DNA of 35,300 bases from Oscillospiraceae bacterium (lineage in GTDB: Bacteria; Bacillota; Clostridia; Oscillospirales; UBA929), in the NCBI GenBank assembly GCA_031254575.1, contig JAIRUE010000086.1, forward strand, positions 1 to 35,300, given 5' to 3'. A model generated the notes under the pieces. The model did not search any database. It saw only the letters and a list, made by a program, of their open reading frames with translations, and was not told where the DNA came from. Each line of letters begins with the position of its first letter. The first letter of the stretch is position 1. The position numbers and the translations under genes are program-made. Shown in pieces: positions 8,337-16,762 of this stretch.

Positions 8337-9251
8337 TTAGTCTTTCATCCCGGACGTCGTCATCGTCTCAAGGATGCTGGACTGGCATATGAGGAAAAAG
8401 GTGATCGGAATGGCGGCAAGGACGAACGCCACCGCCATAGCCTCGCCGGCACGGCGCGCGCCGCCCGCCGCGATCTGCTGCATGGCAAACTGCAGCGGTT
8501 TCAGTTCCTCGCTGCGCAAAAACATATACCCGGTATTGCCCCACATCGTCTGGAACTGGAAGATGGCGAGCGTCAGCCACGCGGGCTTGACATTGGGCAT
8601 AATGATCTGCCAGAAAACCCTGACCTCGCCCGAGCCGTCCATCCGCGCCGATTCGAGCAGCGAGTCGGGGATCTGTTCCATAAACTGCTTCATCAGGTAG
8701 AGCCCCAGCCCATAGCCCCACGCGGGCAGGATCAGGGCGAGATAGGTGTTGTTGAAGCCCAGGAAGGAAATGATGACATAATTGGGGATTTGCGTGACCT
8801 GATAGGTGAACATCAGCGAGAGGATAACCAGCGTGAACAGCGCCTTCTTGCCGGGGAATGTGTGTTTGGCCAGCGGGTAGGCCGCGAACGACGCGATGAC
8901 GACATGCCCCACCACGCCGCAGCCCATGATGATGGTCGTGTTGAAGATATACCGCGTGAACGGCACCCATGTGTCGCTCATCGAGATAAAGAGGTCGGTA
9001 AAGTTTTCAAACGTGGGGTTGCGCACGAAAATGCGCGGCGGGTATGTAAAGATTTCATCCAGCGGTTTAAGCGCGTTGTTGATGACGATGATCAGCGGCA
9101 TCACCATAAAGACGCCGAAGAGCGCCATGAAGAAGAACATCATGGTATTGCCGGCGCGCGACCGGTTCAGTTTCTTCTCGCGGCGAAACACGCGCTCAAA
9201 GAACGTCTCCTTGACAATGACGGGGCCCTCGGAATTCTTAACCTTGACCAT
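8337..9251 (-). CDS. Carbohydrate ABC transporter permease, MalG type (first pair)
   Basis: This 304-residue CUT1 permease subunit has a cytoplasmic N-terminus rich in charged residues, then six helices starting near residue 32. The EAA loop reads 'LLESARMDGSGE', with the conserved Pro in 'IMPNVKP'. Its start (ATG 9251) is 3 bases after the stop of its MalF-type partner, and its stop is 16 bases before the NHL-protein start. It should pair with the 9255-10175 product and be fed by the large solute-binding protein upstream. It is clearly diverged from the second MalG-type permease of the operon, so this is not a recent duplication. Confidence 0.93.
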   Translation of the reverse strand: MVKVKNSEGPVIVKETFFERVFRREKKLNRSRAGNTMMFFFMALFGVFMVMPLIIVINNALKPLDEIFTYPPRIFVRNPTFENFTDLFISMSDTWVPFTRYIFNTTIIMGCGVVGHVVIASFAAYPLAKHTFPGKKALFTLVILSLMFTYQVTQIPNYVIISFLGFNNTYLALILPAWGYGLGLYLMKQFMEQIPDSLLESARMDGSGEVRVFWQIIMPNVKPAWLTLAIFQFQTMWGNTGYMFLRSEELKPLQFAMQQIAAGGARRAGEAMAVAFVLAAIPITFFLICQSSILETMTTSGMKD

Positions 9252-9254
9252 GCC

Positions 9255-10175
9255 TCAATCGCCCACCTTCCTCAGCAGACGCTGCACCAGTTTGTTTGTG
9301 CCTATCATCAGCAGAAACAGCACTGTCGCGATGGCGGAAGCGTAGCCCATTTCAAAGCGGACGCCGCCGTAGTCCTGAAGATGGGTGACGATGGTGGCCC
9401 CGGCGTAGCCGACCGAGGGGTTGCCGGCGAGCTGGATGGAAACGTCGGCGATGGCGAACGAGGCCGTGATCTGCATGACCGCGCCGAACATGAGCTGCGG
9501 CTTTATGGCCGGCAGGGTGACAAACCACAGCTCCTGCCAGCGGTTTTTGATCCCGTCGATCGCCGCCGCCTCATAAAGCGCCTTATCAATGGTCTGCAGG
9601 CCCGCGATAAAGGCGAGGAAACCGGTCCCGAGCGAAAGCCAGAGCTGCACGATGATGAGCACCGGCAGGACGTATTTGGCCGTCACCATCCAGAGGATGG
9701 GCTCCTGTATAAAGTCGTTTTGCAGCAGAAACCCGTTGAGAAGGCCGTAGCGGTCGCCGGTGAGGATGATGTTCCAGACAAGGTACGCCTGTCCGGCAAT
9801 CGACGGCGCGTAAAAGATGAGGGTGAGAAAGGCGCGCAGCTTGCCTTTGAACTCGTTGATGATCCACGCGAACAGCAGGCAGAGGAGATAACTGACCGGC
9901 CCGGTGATCACGGCGAGGATCAGCGTGTTTTTTAAGGAGATGATGAAAATATCGTCCTCCAGCAGGAGCTTGAGATAGTTCGTCCAACCGACGAACTTCG
10001 GCAGTTCGAGCATGTTGAAGTAGGTCAGCGATATGAACATGGAGGCGACGACCGGGAGGATGGTGAAACAGGTAAACAGAAGGAAATAGGGAGCCATCAT
10101 CAGGTAGGAGGCCTTGTGCTTTGACAGGACCGCCCCCACAGACGGTTTCTCGGACTGTTTCTGCGTTTTTGTCAC
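9255..10175 (-). CDS. Carbohydrate ABC transporter permease, MalF/UgpA type (first pair)
   Basis: I choose the GTG at 10175 ('MTKTQKQSEKPSVG'), giving 306 residues. It lies 4 bases after the solute-binding protein stop and has AAAGGGG about 9 bases upstream. The track's 10217 start would overlap the upstream gene by 38 bases. There are six predicted helices and an EAA-type loop ('LYEAAAIDGIKNRWQ'). The order SBP-MalF-MalG with spacings of 3-4 bases is the standard CUT1 importer layout, so these three gene products almost certainly form one transporter. No nucleotide-binding subunit is encoded in the operon. Confidence 0.93.
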   Translation of the reverse strand: MTKTQKQSEKPSVGAVLSKHKASYLMMAPYFLLFTCFTILPVVASMFISLTYFNMLELPKFVGWTNYLKLLLEDDIFIISLKNTLILAVITGPVSYLLCLLFAWIINEFKGKLRAFLTLIFYAPSIAGQAYLVWNIILTGDRYGLLNGFLLQNDFIQEPILWMVTAKYVLPVLIIVQLWLSLGTGFLAFIAGLQTIDKALYEAAAIDGIKNRWQELWFVTLPAIKPQLMFGAVMQITASFAIADVSIQLAGNPSVGYAGATIVTHLQDYGGVRFEMGYASAIATVLFLLMIGTNKLVQRLLRKVGD

Positions 10176-10179
10176 GCCG

Positions 10180-13149
10180 TCAGCCCCTTTCCGTGCCGCC
10201 GTAAAGCGGCAGACCAAATTCCCTGCGCTTGAAATCTATCTCCTCATTGATCAGGATCACCTTGTCGGTCAGCGCCTCGCGCGGAAACTCAAAGACGTCG
10301 GCCGAGGCCCCGATCGGCCTCCAGCCGGTGACCACGGCATAGAAGGCGTTATTGATGTTGCGGTAGCTGAAATAGCCGCCGGGCACCTGCGGGACGCCCC
10401 GCACCGACTCATACTGGCTTGCCAGCGCCTGATAGTCGGTGATGGGCCACGGAAGCCTCTCAAACGCGTCCTTGTTGGCGGTCGGCACGCGCGCCGCCGC
10501 GCCCATAAGGCTCTCCATCTCCCGCCCGTACAGCGTCTGCGTATCGGCGTCCGTCCACCATTTGAGAAATTCCCAAGACTGCTCCGGGCTGGCGGCGGAC
10601 TCCATGATAATGCAAGCCGAACCGAAACTGCCCACCGAGCGGTTGAGGCCCCCGGCGGCGTCCACGGTCGCGGGCACGGGGGTAAATCCCCACAGCCCCT
10701 TAAGATCGGGCGCGGAGACCTGCAGGGTGTTGTAGAAGATATAGTCCTGTATGATGATGGGCGCCTCGCCGGTGCGGAAACGCTCCTCTACGCTGGTGTC
10801 CTTATCCAGCTTATAATCGGTAAAGAGTTCCGTATACAGCTTGAACGCCTGATACGCCTCTTCGCTGTCGAGCGCGGAGCGCGTCGCGCCCTCATTGTAG
10901 TATTTCCCGCCGTACTGGTAGAGGAACATGGCGTAGATCGGCTCGGCCGGCTTCATCCCCAGTTCCATCTGATTGTTGGCCAGCACGGCCAGCGCCACCT
11001 TCATGTCGTCCCATGTGTCGGGGATCTTGAGCCCCAGCTCCTTGAGGATGTCCTTCCGGTAGAACATCATCGGGAAAGTCTGGGTTTCCGGAAGGCCGTA
11101 AACCGCGCCGTTATAGGTAAGGCCCTCCATGGCGCTCGGCCGGAACCGCGCCGTGACCACCGGCAGGTCGGAAAATTGCGAGAGGTCGGCCACCGCGTTG
11201 CGCAGGCCGAAATTCATCGGCAGGTCGTTGCCCACCTGAATGGCCACATCCGGCCCCTGCCCCGCCAGGGTCGCCTGCATCAGCGTGCTCATATCGATCA
11301 GCACGACGTTGACGTTGATACCGGTGACGCGGGTAAACGTTTCGTCTATCAGCGATTTGATGACGTTCGCCTGGTCGCGGCCGGAGCCGATCCAAAGGGT
11401 GACGGTATTCCCGTCTTTTTCATCGGACACATTGCCGATCTGGTTGTAGTCTATGACAAACGAGTAGAACAGGCGCTGGAACTCATACCCGATCCGCGAG
11501 AAAACGGAGCTGTTTTTGGCTTTCGGCTTCACACCCGGCTGATGGAAGGTGATCGTGTCGAGCTGGAGAGGCTGCTCAATCGCCTGTGTCAGCCATGTGC
11601 CGCAGGCGCGCACGTTGACCATAAAGGAATTGATCGTCTTGGGGAAGCGCTCGCCGTCTTTGATCAGTTCGTCGAGGTGGGCGATCATCGTCTTCAGCAC
11701 GCGCTCGCGGTCGCTGCGCTTGCCCGCCACACGCTGCAGCTCGTCAACGGCCCACTGGAGATTGTCGCGCACGGCGATCATCTCGCCCCTCAGTTCCGGC
11801 AGGCTGGTTTCCACCTGGTAGTCGCGGTATTTGTCCGGCTTTACGCCGGTGAGATGGATGACTTTGCGGTATATGCCGTTCAGGCCGGAAACCGCGTCGC
11901 GCACGACCCCGATCGCCCCTCCGAGGCTGCCCAGCACCGCCTCGGCGCGCAGTGTGTGCCGGCCCTTTTCAAGGTAGATCTTATAGGCCCCGCCGTCGCG
12001 GTCCGCCAGCGTCTCCATATGCCAGCTCTGTTTATAAATAAACCCGTAATCCTCAAATTCCGCAAACGGCACGACGCCGTCAATGCTGATCTTTCTTGAC
12101 ATGTGGATGCCCTTGGAGAAGTTCTGCAAAACGTGCAGCGACAGTTCATAAAGCCCGTCCCCGGGCACATCGAAGTCCCACTCGACCCATTGCCCCGCCA
12201 TCCTCCATGAGTAGCCGCCGATGGTGTTGTTGAGCAGCACTTTGGGACTGGAGGGGGTGACGGACGGGGAGGACTGGTCCTGCACGGGGTAGAGCATCTG
12301 CGAGGAAGTGCGGGAGGTGTTCTGCGCCTGAATGGTGACGGACTCCGAAGCGTCCCTCGCGCCCGCCCGCACCCATCCGGCCAGCGCCTCGGCATACGGC
12401 GCGGGGTACGGCTCGTTGCTCAGGTTGAGGCTGTTGATCAGCATGGGCTCGCGCAGGGAGAGAAGGGCGAGGGTGTGCTCTCCTTTTTCAAGGTAGAGGG
12501 AAAGCCGGCTCGTTATGTACCCGTCGCTGTCGTAGAAGTAACTGTCAATCCATTGGGGGCATTCGTCCATCGTGGGTTTGAGGTCGTTGCCCTGATTGTC
12601 CTTTCCCCAGACCGGCTCCGGGCTGCCGTCCGCCTCGGCCGCGATGGCGGCGCTGTTGCTCCAGACGCGCTGGAACTCGACGGTCGAAAACTCGCGGTAC
12701 GGGAGCTCCCCGTCGAGAAAAACACCCCTCTGGATCGCGGAGTTTTTCCCCCCGACCGGGTAGTAGAGGATCGAGAGGTCGTACAGCCCGCTCTCCGGGA
12801 CCGCGATCACAAATTCGGTCAGCGCGTCCTCGGCGGTCAGCACGCCGCCCCGGGCCGTGCCGCCGATGTCCGTGACGATCTCGGGAGATACGGCCGCGCC
12901 GCCCTCCTCATAACGCGCGACGGCGTCCGTGCCGAACGTGACGTGTACGTCGGGCCGGTTCTGCGGGTGCAGGGCGAGATATTCCCCGTAACCGGGAATC
13001 GACTCGTCGATCGAATACCCCTCGATAATATCCTCGTAGTCGTCGCGCGTCATGTCCCCCGGCGTATAGCCGTATGCCGGAAGCGCCGTAAGCAGCGCCA
13101 AAGCCGTCAAAACGGCCAGCGCGCGGACCGGAATTTTTTTCCGTACCAT
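10180..13149 (-). CDS. Large extracellular solute-binding protein with two N-terminal carbohydrate-binding-like domains
   Basis: At 989 residues this is more than twice the usual length for an ABC sugar-binding protein. A signal peptide (about 1-27, MVRKKIPVRALAVLTALALL) lacks a lipobox Cys. Two similar beta-sandwich-like modules follow at about 70-255 and 275-420. Both contain 'VP(E/G)(S/D)GLY(D/E)LS', a 'DG' plus 'F' strand pair and a closing 'YLEKG(E/R)HTL', so they are an internal duplication. A helical linker (about 430-510) leads to a type 1 solute-binding domain from about 590 onward ('VTLWIGSGRDQANVIK', 'YGLPETQTFPMMFYRKD'). The start ATG 13149 has GGGGGAGG 5 bases upstream and the gene is first in the operon. 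It probably captures an oligosaccharide for the adjacent permeases. The ligand is unknown. Confidence 0.9.
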   Translation of the reverse strand: MVRKKIPVRALAVLTALALLTALPAYGYTPGDMTRDDYEDIIEGYSIDESIPGYGEYLALHPQNRPDVHVTFGTDAVARYEEGGAAVSPEIVTDIGGTARGGVLTAEDALTEFVIAVPESGLYDLSILYYPVGGKNSAIQRGVFLDGELPYREFSTVEFQRVWSNSAAIAAEADGSPEPVWGKDNQGNDLKPTMDECPQWIDSYFYDSDGYITSRLSLYLEKGEHTLALLSLREPMLINSLNLSNEPYPAPYAEALAGWVRAGARDASESVTIQAQNTSRTSSQMLYPVQDQSSPSVTPSSPKVLLNNTIGGYSWRMAGQWVEWDFDVPGDGLYELSLHVLQNFSKGIHMSRKISIDGVVPFAEFEDYGFIYKQSWHMETLADRDGGAYKIYLEKGRHTLRAEAVLGSLGGAIGVVRDAVSGLNGIYRKVIHLTGVKPDKYRDYQVETSLPELRGEMIAVRDNLQWAVDELQRVAGKRSDRERVLKTMIAHLDELIKDGERFPKTINSFMVNVRACGTWLTQAIEQPLQLDTITFHQPGVKPKAKNSSVFSRIGYEFQRLFYSFVIDYNQIGNVSDEKDGNTVTLWIGSGRDQANVIKSLIDETFTRVTGINVNVVLIDMSTLMQATLAGQGPDVAIQVGNDLPMNFGLRNAVADLSQFSDLPVVTARFRPSAMEGLTYNGAVYGLPETQTFPMMFYRKDILKELGLKIPDTWDDMKVALAVLANNQMELGMKPAEPIYAMFLYQYGGKYYNEGATRSALDSEEAYQAFKLYTELFTDYKLDKDTSVEERFRTGEAPIIIQDYIFYNTLQVSAPDLKGLWGFTPVPATVDAAGGLNRSVGSFGSACIIMESAASPEQSWEFLKWWTDADTQTLYGREMESLMGAAARVPTANKDAFERLPWPITDYQALASQYESVRGVPQVPGGYFSYRNINNAFYAVVTGWRPIGASADVFEFPREALTDKVILINEEIDFKRREFGLPLYGGTERG

Positions 13150-13206
13150 ATGGGCCTCCCCCTATATTTTCAGCACAATGCCGATTCTCACCCGACAGAT
13201 GAAAAT

Positions 13207-13235
13207 ATTTTAATACATTGTTAACAAAAAGTCAA
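13207..13235 (-). promoter_or_regulatory. Promoter of the nine-gene surface-glycan operon with a palindrome in the spacer
   Basis: Read on the minus strand, TTGACT (13230-13235) and TAAAAT (13207-13212) are separated by exactly 17 bases. This is a near-consensus sigma-A promoter about 60 bases upstream of the solute-binding protein start. The spacer contains the perfect 10-bp palindrome TTGTTAACAA (13218-13227), well placed for a repressor operator. No cognate regulator is adjacent. Confidence 0.75.
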
Positions 13236-13304
13236 TAGCAATAATGCGTTTTCTTGTTTTCATAAGTTTACCGGATACCTTGTACGCCGCCGTTTCTCCG
13301 GCTG

Positions 13305-13333
13305 TTTCCCGCGCGGCGTTTTTGTGGTATACT
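13305..13333 (+). promoter_or_regulatory. Extended -10 promoter of the three-gene ABC operon
   Basis: TATACT at 13328-13333 is preceded by TG and one base, which makes a good extended -10 element. The -35 position 17 bases upstream reads TTTCCC, a weak match. The element lies about 35 bases before the lipoprotein start and is divergent from the promoter of the large glycan operon. Confidence 0.55.
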
Positions 13334-13367
13334 GCATGTATATTTCTGTCGGAAGGTGGGTCCCGCT

Positions 13368-14339
13368 TTGAAACGGCTGTTTCTATGCCTTACCTCTATT
13401 CTTTTGGCGCTCTCTTTATGCGCCTGCGGCGCCGCGTCCCCCTCCCCGTCCGGGCCGGAGGAGCCCGTCCGTATCGGCGCGCTCAGGGGCGCGACGGCTA
13501 TCGGCCTTGTAAAGCTGATGGAAGACGCGAAAACCCCGGGCAGTTCTCCGGACCTGCTGTTCGACGTCGTGACCACCGACGAGCTCGTGCCTCTGCTGGC
13601 GCGCGGCGAGCTCGATATGGCGGCCGTCCCCGCCCATCTGGCCGCGACGCTGTACAACAACACCGGCGGCGCTTTCCGCGTCGTCGCGGTCAATACGCTG
13701 GGGCTTTTTTACATTGTCGAGACGGGCGACACGATTCATTCCATCGAGGATCTGCGCGGCAAAACCGTTATGTCGACAGGAAAAGGCACGACGCCGGAAT
13801 TTACGCTGCGGCATATCCTCCGGCAAAACGGTATCGACCCCGATACCGGCCTGACGCTGGAATTCAAAAACGAGCCCGCCGAAATCGTGGCCATCCTCCG
13901 GCAAAACGGCGGGATCGCCATGCTGCAGCAGCCCTTTGTCACCACGGCGGAGGATAACGTGCCGGAATTGCGCGAGGCGCTTGACCTCACGAAAGAATGG
14001 GACAAGCTGGACTCCTCCGGCACCCTCGTCATCGGCGTGTTCATCGCCCGGACGGCGTTTCTGGAGCAGACCGCCGCCGTTCCCGCCATTCTGGACGGAT
14101 ACCGCCGCTCGGTGGACTGGGTCAACCAAAACCCCGCCGAAGCCGCCCCGCTGGTGGAAGAACTGGGCATTGCCGCGGCGGATGTGGCGGCGCGCGCCAT
14201 CCCCAAGTGCCACACCGTCTTTGTCGAGGGGGCGGAGATGAGGGAGATGCTGGAGGGGTATTTCGCCGCGCTGTTTGAAAACGCGCCCGAATCGGTCGGC
14301 GGCGCGCTGCCCGGCCCGGATTTTTACTATGTTCCGTAA
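13368..14339 (+). CDS. ABC transporter substrate-binding lipoprotein, NMT1/SsuA-like
   Basis: The start is placed at TTG 13368, giving MKRLFLCLTSILLALSLCACG (323 residues). The ORF-track GTG at 13356 sits inside the GGAAGGTGG ribosome site, which lies about 7 bases before the TTG. The signal peptide ends in lipobox LCAC. The mature protein follows the two-lobed NMT1/SsuA pattern: 'IGALRGATAIGLVKLMED', 'GELDMAAVPAHLAATLY' and 'STGKGTTPEFTLRHIL'. The conserved late segment 'AIPKCHTVFVEGAEM' is typical of a Clostridia lineage of these proteins whose substrate is not established. It is first of three genes encoding a full importer. Riboflavin, thiamine-precursor or sulfonate substrates are possible, but the sequence does not decide. 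Confidence 0.87.
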   Translation: MKRLFLCLTSILLALSLCACGAASPSPSGPEEPVRIGALRGATAIGLVKLMEDAKTPGSSPDLLFDVVTTDELVPLLARGELDMAAVPAHLAATLYNNTGGAFRVVAVNTLGLFYIVETGDTIHSIEDLRGKTVMSTGKGTTPEFTLRHILRQNGIDPDTGLTLEFKNEPAEIVAILRQNGGIAMLQQPFVTTAEDNVPELREALDLTKEWDKLDSSGTLVIGVFIARTAFLEQTAAVPAILDGYRRSVDWVNQNPAEAAPLVEELGIAAADVAARAIPKCHTVFVEGAEMREMLEGYFAALFENAPESVGGALPGPDFYYVP

Positions 14340-15081
14340 CCGGCGGATTACCGCCCTGCTCTGCGCCTTTTTCTGGCTGGCGCTGTGGCATGTGGGAAGC
14401 CTGCTGGTGGGGGAGGATGTACTGCTCGTCTCCCCGCTCGCGGCGGCGGCGCGCCTGTTCGCGCTGGCCGGAACGTCTCTTTTCTGGAAAACGGCGGGAT
14501 TTTCCCTCGTGCGGATCATGGGCGGGTTTTTTCTCGCGCTCGCGTCGGGCATGCTGCTGGCGGCTTCGGCTTACCGCCTCCAGCCCGTCAGGGCGTTGCT
14601 CGCTCCCCTGCTCAGCGCGGCGAAATCCGTGCCGGTCGCGTCGTATACCGTCCTCTGCCTTGTCTTTCTGCGGGCGAGAAGCCTGCCGCTGATCATCGCG
14701 TTTCTGATGACGCTGCCGATCTTCTATGACAGCCTTTTGGAGGGATTGCTGAACACCGACGGAAACCTGCTCGAAATGGCAGGCGTCTTCCGCGTGACGC
14801 CCCTCCGCCGCCTGCGTGCCATATACGTCCCGCAATGCCTGCCATATTTGGTTTCGGCGATCGGCGTCGGAATCGGCATCGCGTGGAAGTCGGGGGTTGC
14901 GGCCGAGGTTATCGGCCTGCCGCAGGGGGCGGTCGGCACGCGTATCTACGAGGCCAAACTCACGCTGGACACGCGCGGCCTGTTCGCGTGGACCGTCGCG
15001 GTCATGCTGCTGTGTTTCGCGCTTGAAAAATCGGTGCTGTTTCTCGTCCGCCGCGCCGCGGGCGCTCTGGAGAGGGTGTAG
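14329..15081 (+). CDS. ABC transporter permease, SsuC/ThiX-like
   Basis: The start is set at ATG 14329 (MFRNRRITALL, 250 residues), overlapping the lipoprotein stop by 11 bases. The track's 14275 start would overlap far more and adds a non-hydrophobic, Arg-rich leader. About six helices are visible. A BPD-type cytoplasmic loop reads 'LEMAGVFRVTPLRRLRAIYVP', matching the pattern of taurine/sulfonate/thiamine-precursor permeases. Translational coupling to the first gene is likely, because there is little Shine-Dalgarno sequence before this ATG. It ends 2 bases before the ATPase gene. Confidence 0.9.
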   Translation: MFRNRRITALLCAFFWLALWHVGSLLVGEDVLLVSPLAAAARLFALAGTSLFWKTAGFSLVRIMGGFFLALASGMLLAASAYRLQPVRALLAPLLSAAKSVPVASYTVLCLVFLRARSLPLIIAFLMTLPIFYDSLLEGLLNTDGNLLEMAGVFRVTPLRRLRAIYVPQCLPYLVSAIGVGIGIAWKSGVAAEVIGLPQGAVGTRIYEAKLTLDTRGLFAWTVAVMLLCFALEKSVLFLVRRAAGALERV

Positions 15082-15083
15082 GT

Positions 15084-15671
15084 ATGGGCGGAATCGTTCT
15101 CGGCGGCCTCTACAAGGCCTTTGGCGAAAAGCGCGTCCTGGAAAACGTCTCGCACACCTTCGAGGCCGGAAAGATCCACGGTGTCATGGGCCCGTCCGGC
15201 TGCGGCAAAACCACGCTGCTGCATATCCTGCTGGGTTTGCTGAAGCCCGACGCGGGAACGGTGTCCGGCGCAAATCCGGGCGCGCTGAGCGCCGTGTTTC
15301 AGGAGGACCGCCTGTGCGAGAGGCTGGGCGCGGGGGCCAACGTGCGCCTGGCCGCGCCGCAATGGCGGGACAGAATTGCCCTGCGGGCTCTTTTTGAGGA
15401 GATGGGGCTGGGCGGGGCTGAAAAAACGCCCGTATACGAGCTGTCGGGCGGCATGAAGCGCCGCGTCGCGCTGCTGCGGGCGCTGGCCGCGCCGTCGGAG
15501 CTGATCGTCATGGACGAACCGTTCACCGGGCTGGACGGGGCGATGAAGGAAACGGTCGCCGGCTGCGTACGGCGGCGGCTGGACGGGCGCACGGTCATCA
15601 TGGCGACGCACAGCGAGGGGGACCTGGACCTGCTGGGCGGGTCCGCGGGGCTCATTTTGCCGCTGCTGTAA
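15084..15671 (+). CDS. ABC transporter ATP-binding protein, SsuB/ThiZ-like (short)
   Basis: This 195-residue ATPase is at the short end for the family (usually about 230-260) yet has every motif. Walker A is GPSGCGKT (36-43), the Q-loop is FQEDRL (72-77), the signature is LSGGMKRR (120-127 region), Walker B is LIVMDEP (140-146) and the switch His is in ATHSEGD (His176). It lacks the C-terminal extension of longer homologues. It powers the importer formed with the two upstream genes, and its stop is followed within 15 bases by a strong terminator. Confidence 0.94.
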   Translation: MGGIVLGGLYKAFGEKRVLENVSHTFEAGKIHGVMGPSGCGKTTLLHILLGLLKPDAGTVSGANPGALSAVFQEDRLCERLGAGANVRLAAPQWRDRIALRALFEEMGLGGAEKTPVYELSGGMKRRVALLRALAAPSELIVMDEPFTGLDGAMKETVAGCVRRRLDGRTVIMATHSEGDLDLLGGSAGLILPLL

Positions 15672-15684
15672 AGCGATCCAACAT

Positions 15685-15724
15685 AAAACCGCCCGTCAGG
15701 GAATCATCCCTGACGGGCGGTTTT
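15685..15724. terminator. Bidirectional intrinsic terminator between the ABC operon and the AraC-type gene
   Basis: An 18-bp perfect stem (AAAACCGCCCGTCAGGGA paired with its complement ending in TTTT) encloses a 4-base loop. A-tract and T-tract arms lie on both sides. It can terminate the plus-strand ATPase gene and the minus-strand AraC-type gene, whose stops flank it 13 and 10 bases away. Confidence 0.93.
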
Positions 15725-15734
15725 GAGGGCGTTT

Positions 15735-16652
15735 TCATTTTTCGCGTCTTTTCACCGGCCGCGCCATCCTCGCGCCCGTCCTGGCCGCCGCACCGAAATT
15801 ACAGTAGGGCGCAAGCTCCGGCGCGTATTCCCAGCCGTAAAGAGCCGGGTCGTAAGCGTTCATCAGCTCCCACAGAATCCCGATCGCTTCGCTGAAATCA
15901 TTCTCATCCTCAAACGGCGCGCCCTGAAAATACAGCATCGTGCAGGGCGGCAATTCCACCACCTCGAACCCTTCCGGAACAGGCTTGCCATAATCGAGCG
16001 GCACTTCCGTCCCCACCGCCGCGTCGGTAGTTCCGGGAATGATAAGCCCGGGCGGCAGCGTCAGTCCCGCCGCGCCGTGGTAACTCTCCGGGATGCTGTT
16101 CATTTGGCCTTCCCATTCGCATCCGAGTTCCTCCGCAATGACCAGATAGCCGTCGGCAGCCTTTGCTTTACGCGCCCGTTTCAAAATCAGCTTCCGCGCC
16201 GGGCGTTCGGCCGCCGTGACGGTCATCGTCCTTGAAATCAATTCCTTTGGCATGGGTTCCCCGCCTTCTTTCAACGTGTAGTAGGCTTCGACGGGATACT
16301 GGATAAAGTACGATACCGGCGGCGTCTCCCTGCCGTACCGGCGCGGGGTGATGCCAAACTGCCGCGCAAACGCCCGCGTAAAACCGTCGTGGGAGTCAAA
16401 GCCGTTGTCCAGCGCGGTATCGACGACTTTGCCACCCGCGTCCCGCAGCGTTTGCGCCGCCCTTGTAAGCCGCAGGGCGCGGACGGCCTCAAAAGGCGTC
16501 CTGCCCGTCAGCTCCTTGAAAATCCGCGCCGCGTAGTATTTGCTGTACCCGGCGGCCCGGGAGAGCGCGTCAAGGGTGATCTCCCCGCCGATATGCCCGC
16601 CGATATACCCCTGCATCCGCGACACGGCGGCGACTTTATCCGGCAATTCCAT
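15735..16652 (-). CDS. AraC family transcriptional regulator with C-terminal effector-binding-like domain
   Basis: 305 residues. The N-terminal ~110 residues hold the two helix-turn-helix units of the AraC/XylS DNA-binding domain ('ITLDALSRAAGYSKYYAARIF' region and 'ALDNGFDSHDGFTRAFARQF', then the usual 'G.TP..YR' ending). The domain order is HTH first, which is typical of the branch carrying a GyrI-like effector domain. Residues about 140-290 would be that ligand pocket (contains 'FEVVELPPCTMLYFQGAPF'). The start ATG 16652 has GGAGG 6 bases upstream. It is a single-gene unit convergent with the ABC operon. Its target and effector are unknown; the neighbouring importer is only one possibility. 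Confidence 0.88.
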   Translation of the reverse strand: MELPDKVAAVSRMQGYIGGHIGGEITLDALSRAAGYSKYYAARIFKELTGRTPFEAVRALRLTRAAQTLRDAGGKVVDTALDNGFDSHDGFTRAFARQFGITPRRYGRETPPVSYFIQYPVEAYYTLKEGGEPMPKELISRTMTVTAAERPARKLILKRARKAKAADGYLVIAEELGCEWEGQMNSIPESYHGAAGLTLPPGLIIPGTTDAAVGTEVPLDYGKPVPEGFEVVELPPCTMLYFQGAPFEDENDFSEAIGILWELMNAYDPALYGWEYAPELAPYCNFGAAARTGARMARPVKRREK

Positions 16653-16710
16653 CTCCAGCCTCCATCTTCAGCATACCAGGGGACAGCGCAAAAATCTCGA
16701 CCGCGGTTGC

Positions 16711-16740
16711 GAAAAAACAGCGGGCGGCTGACAGCCGCCC
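16711..16740 (-). terminator. Intrinsic terminator of the asp23-fakA unit
   Basis: On the minus strand an 8-bp GC-rich stem (GGGCGGCT/AGCCGCCC, loop of 3) is followed within 3 bases by six uridines. It lies 22 bases after the fakA stop and before the AraC-type gene in the same orientation, so the AraC-type gene should need its own promoter in 16653-16710, where I see no clear one. Confidence 0.88.
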
Positions 16741-16762
16741 CCAACCCGTGCAAAACAAACCC

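Noticed and set aside
10114-12099. 661-residue plus-strand ORF
   Set aside because: It lies antisense to the solute-binding protein gene; such long mirror frames are expected in GC-rich coding DNA. It has no ribosome site and no recognisable domain.
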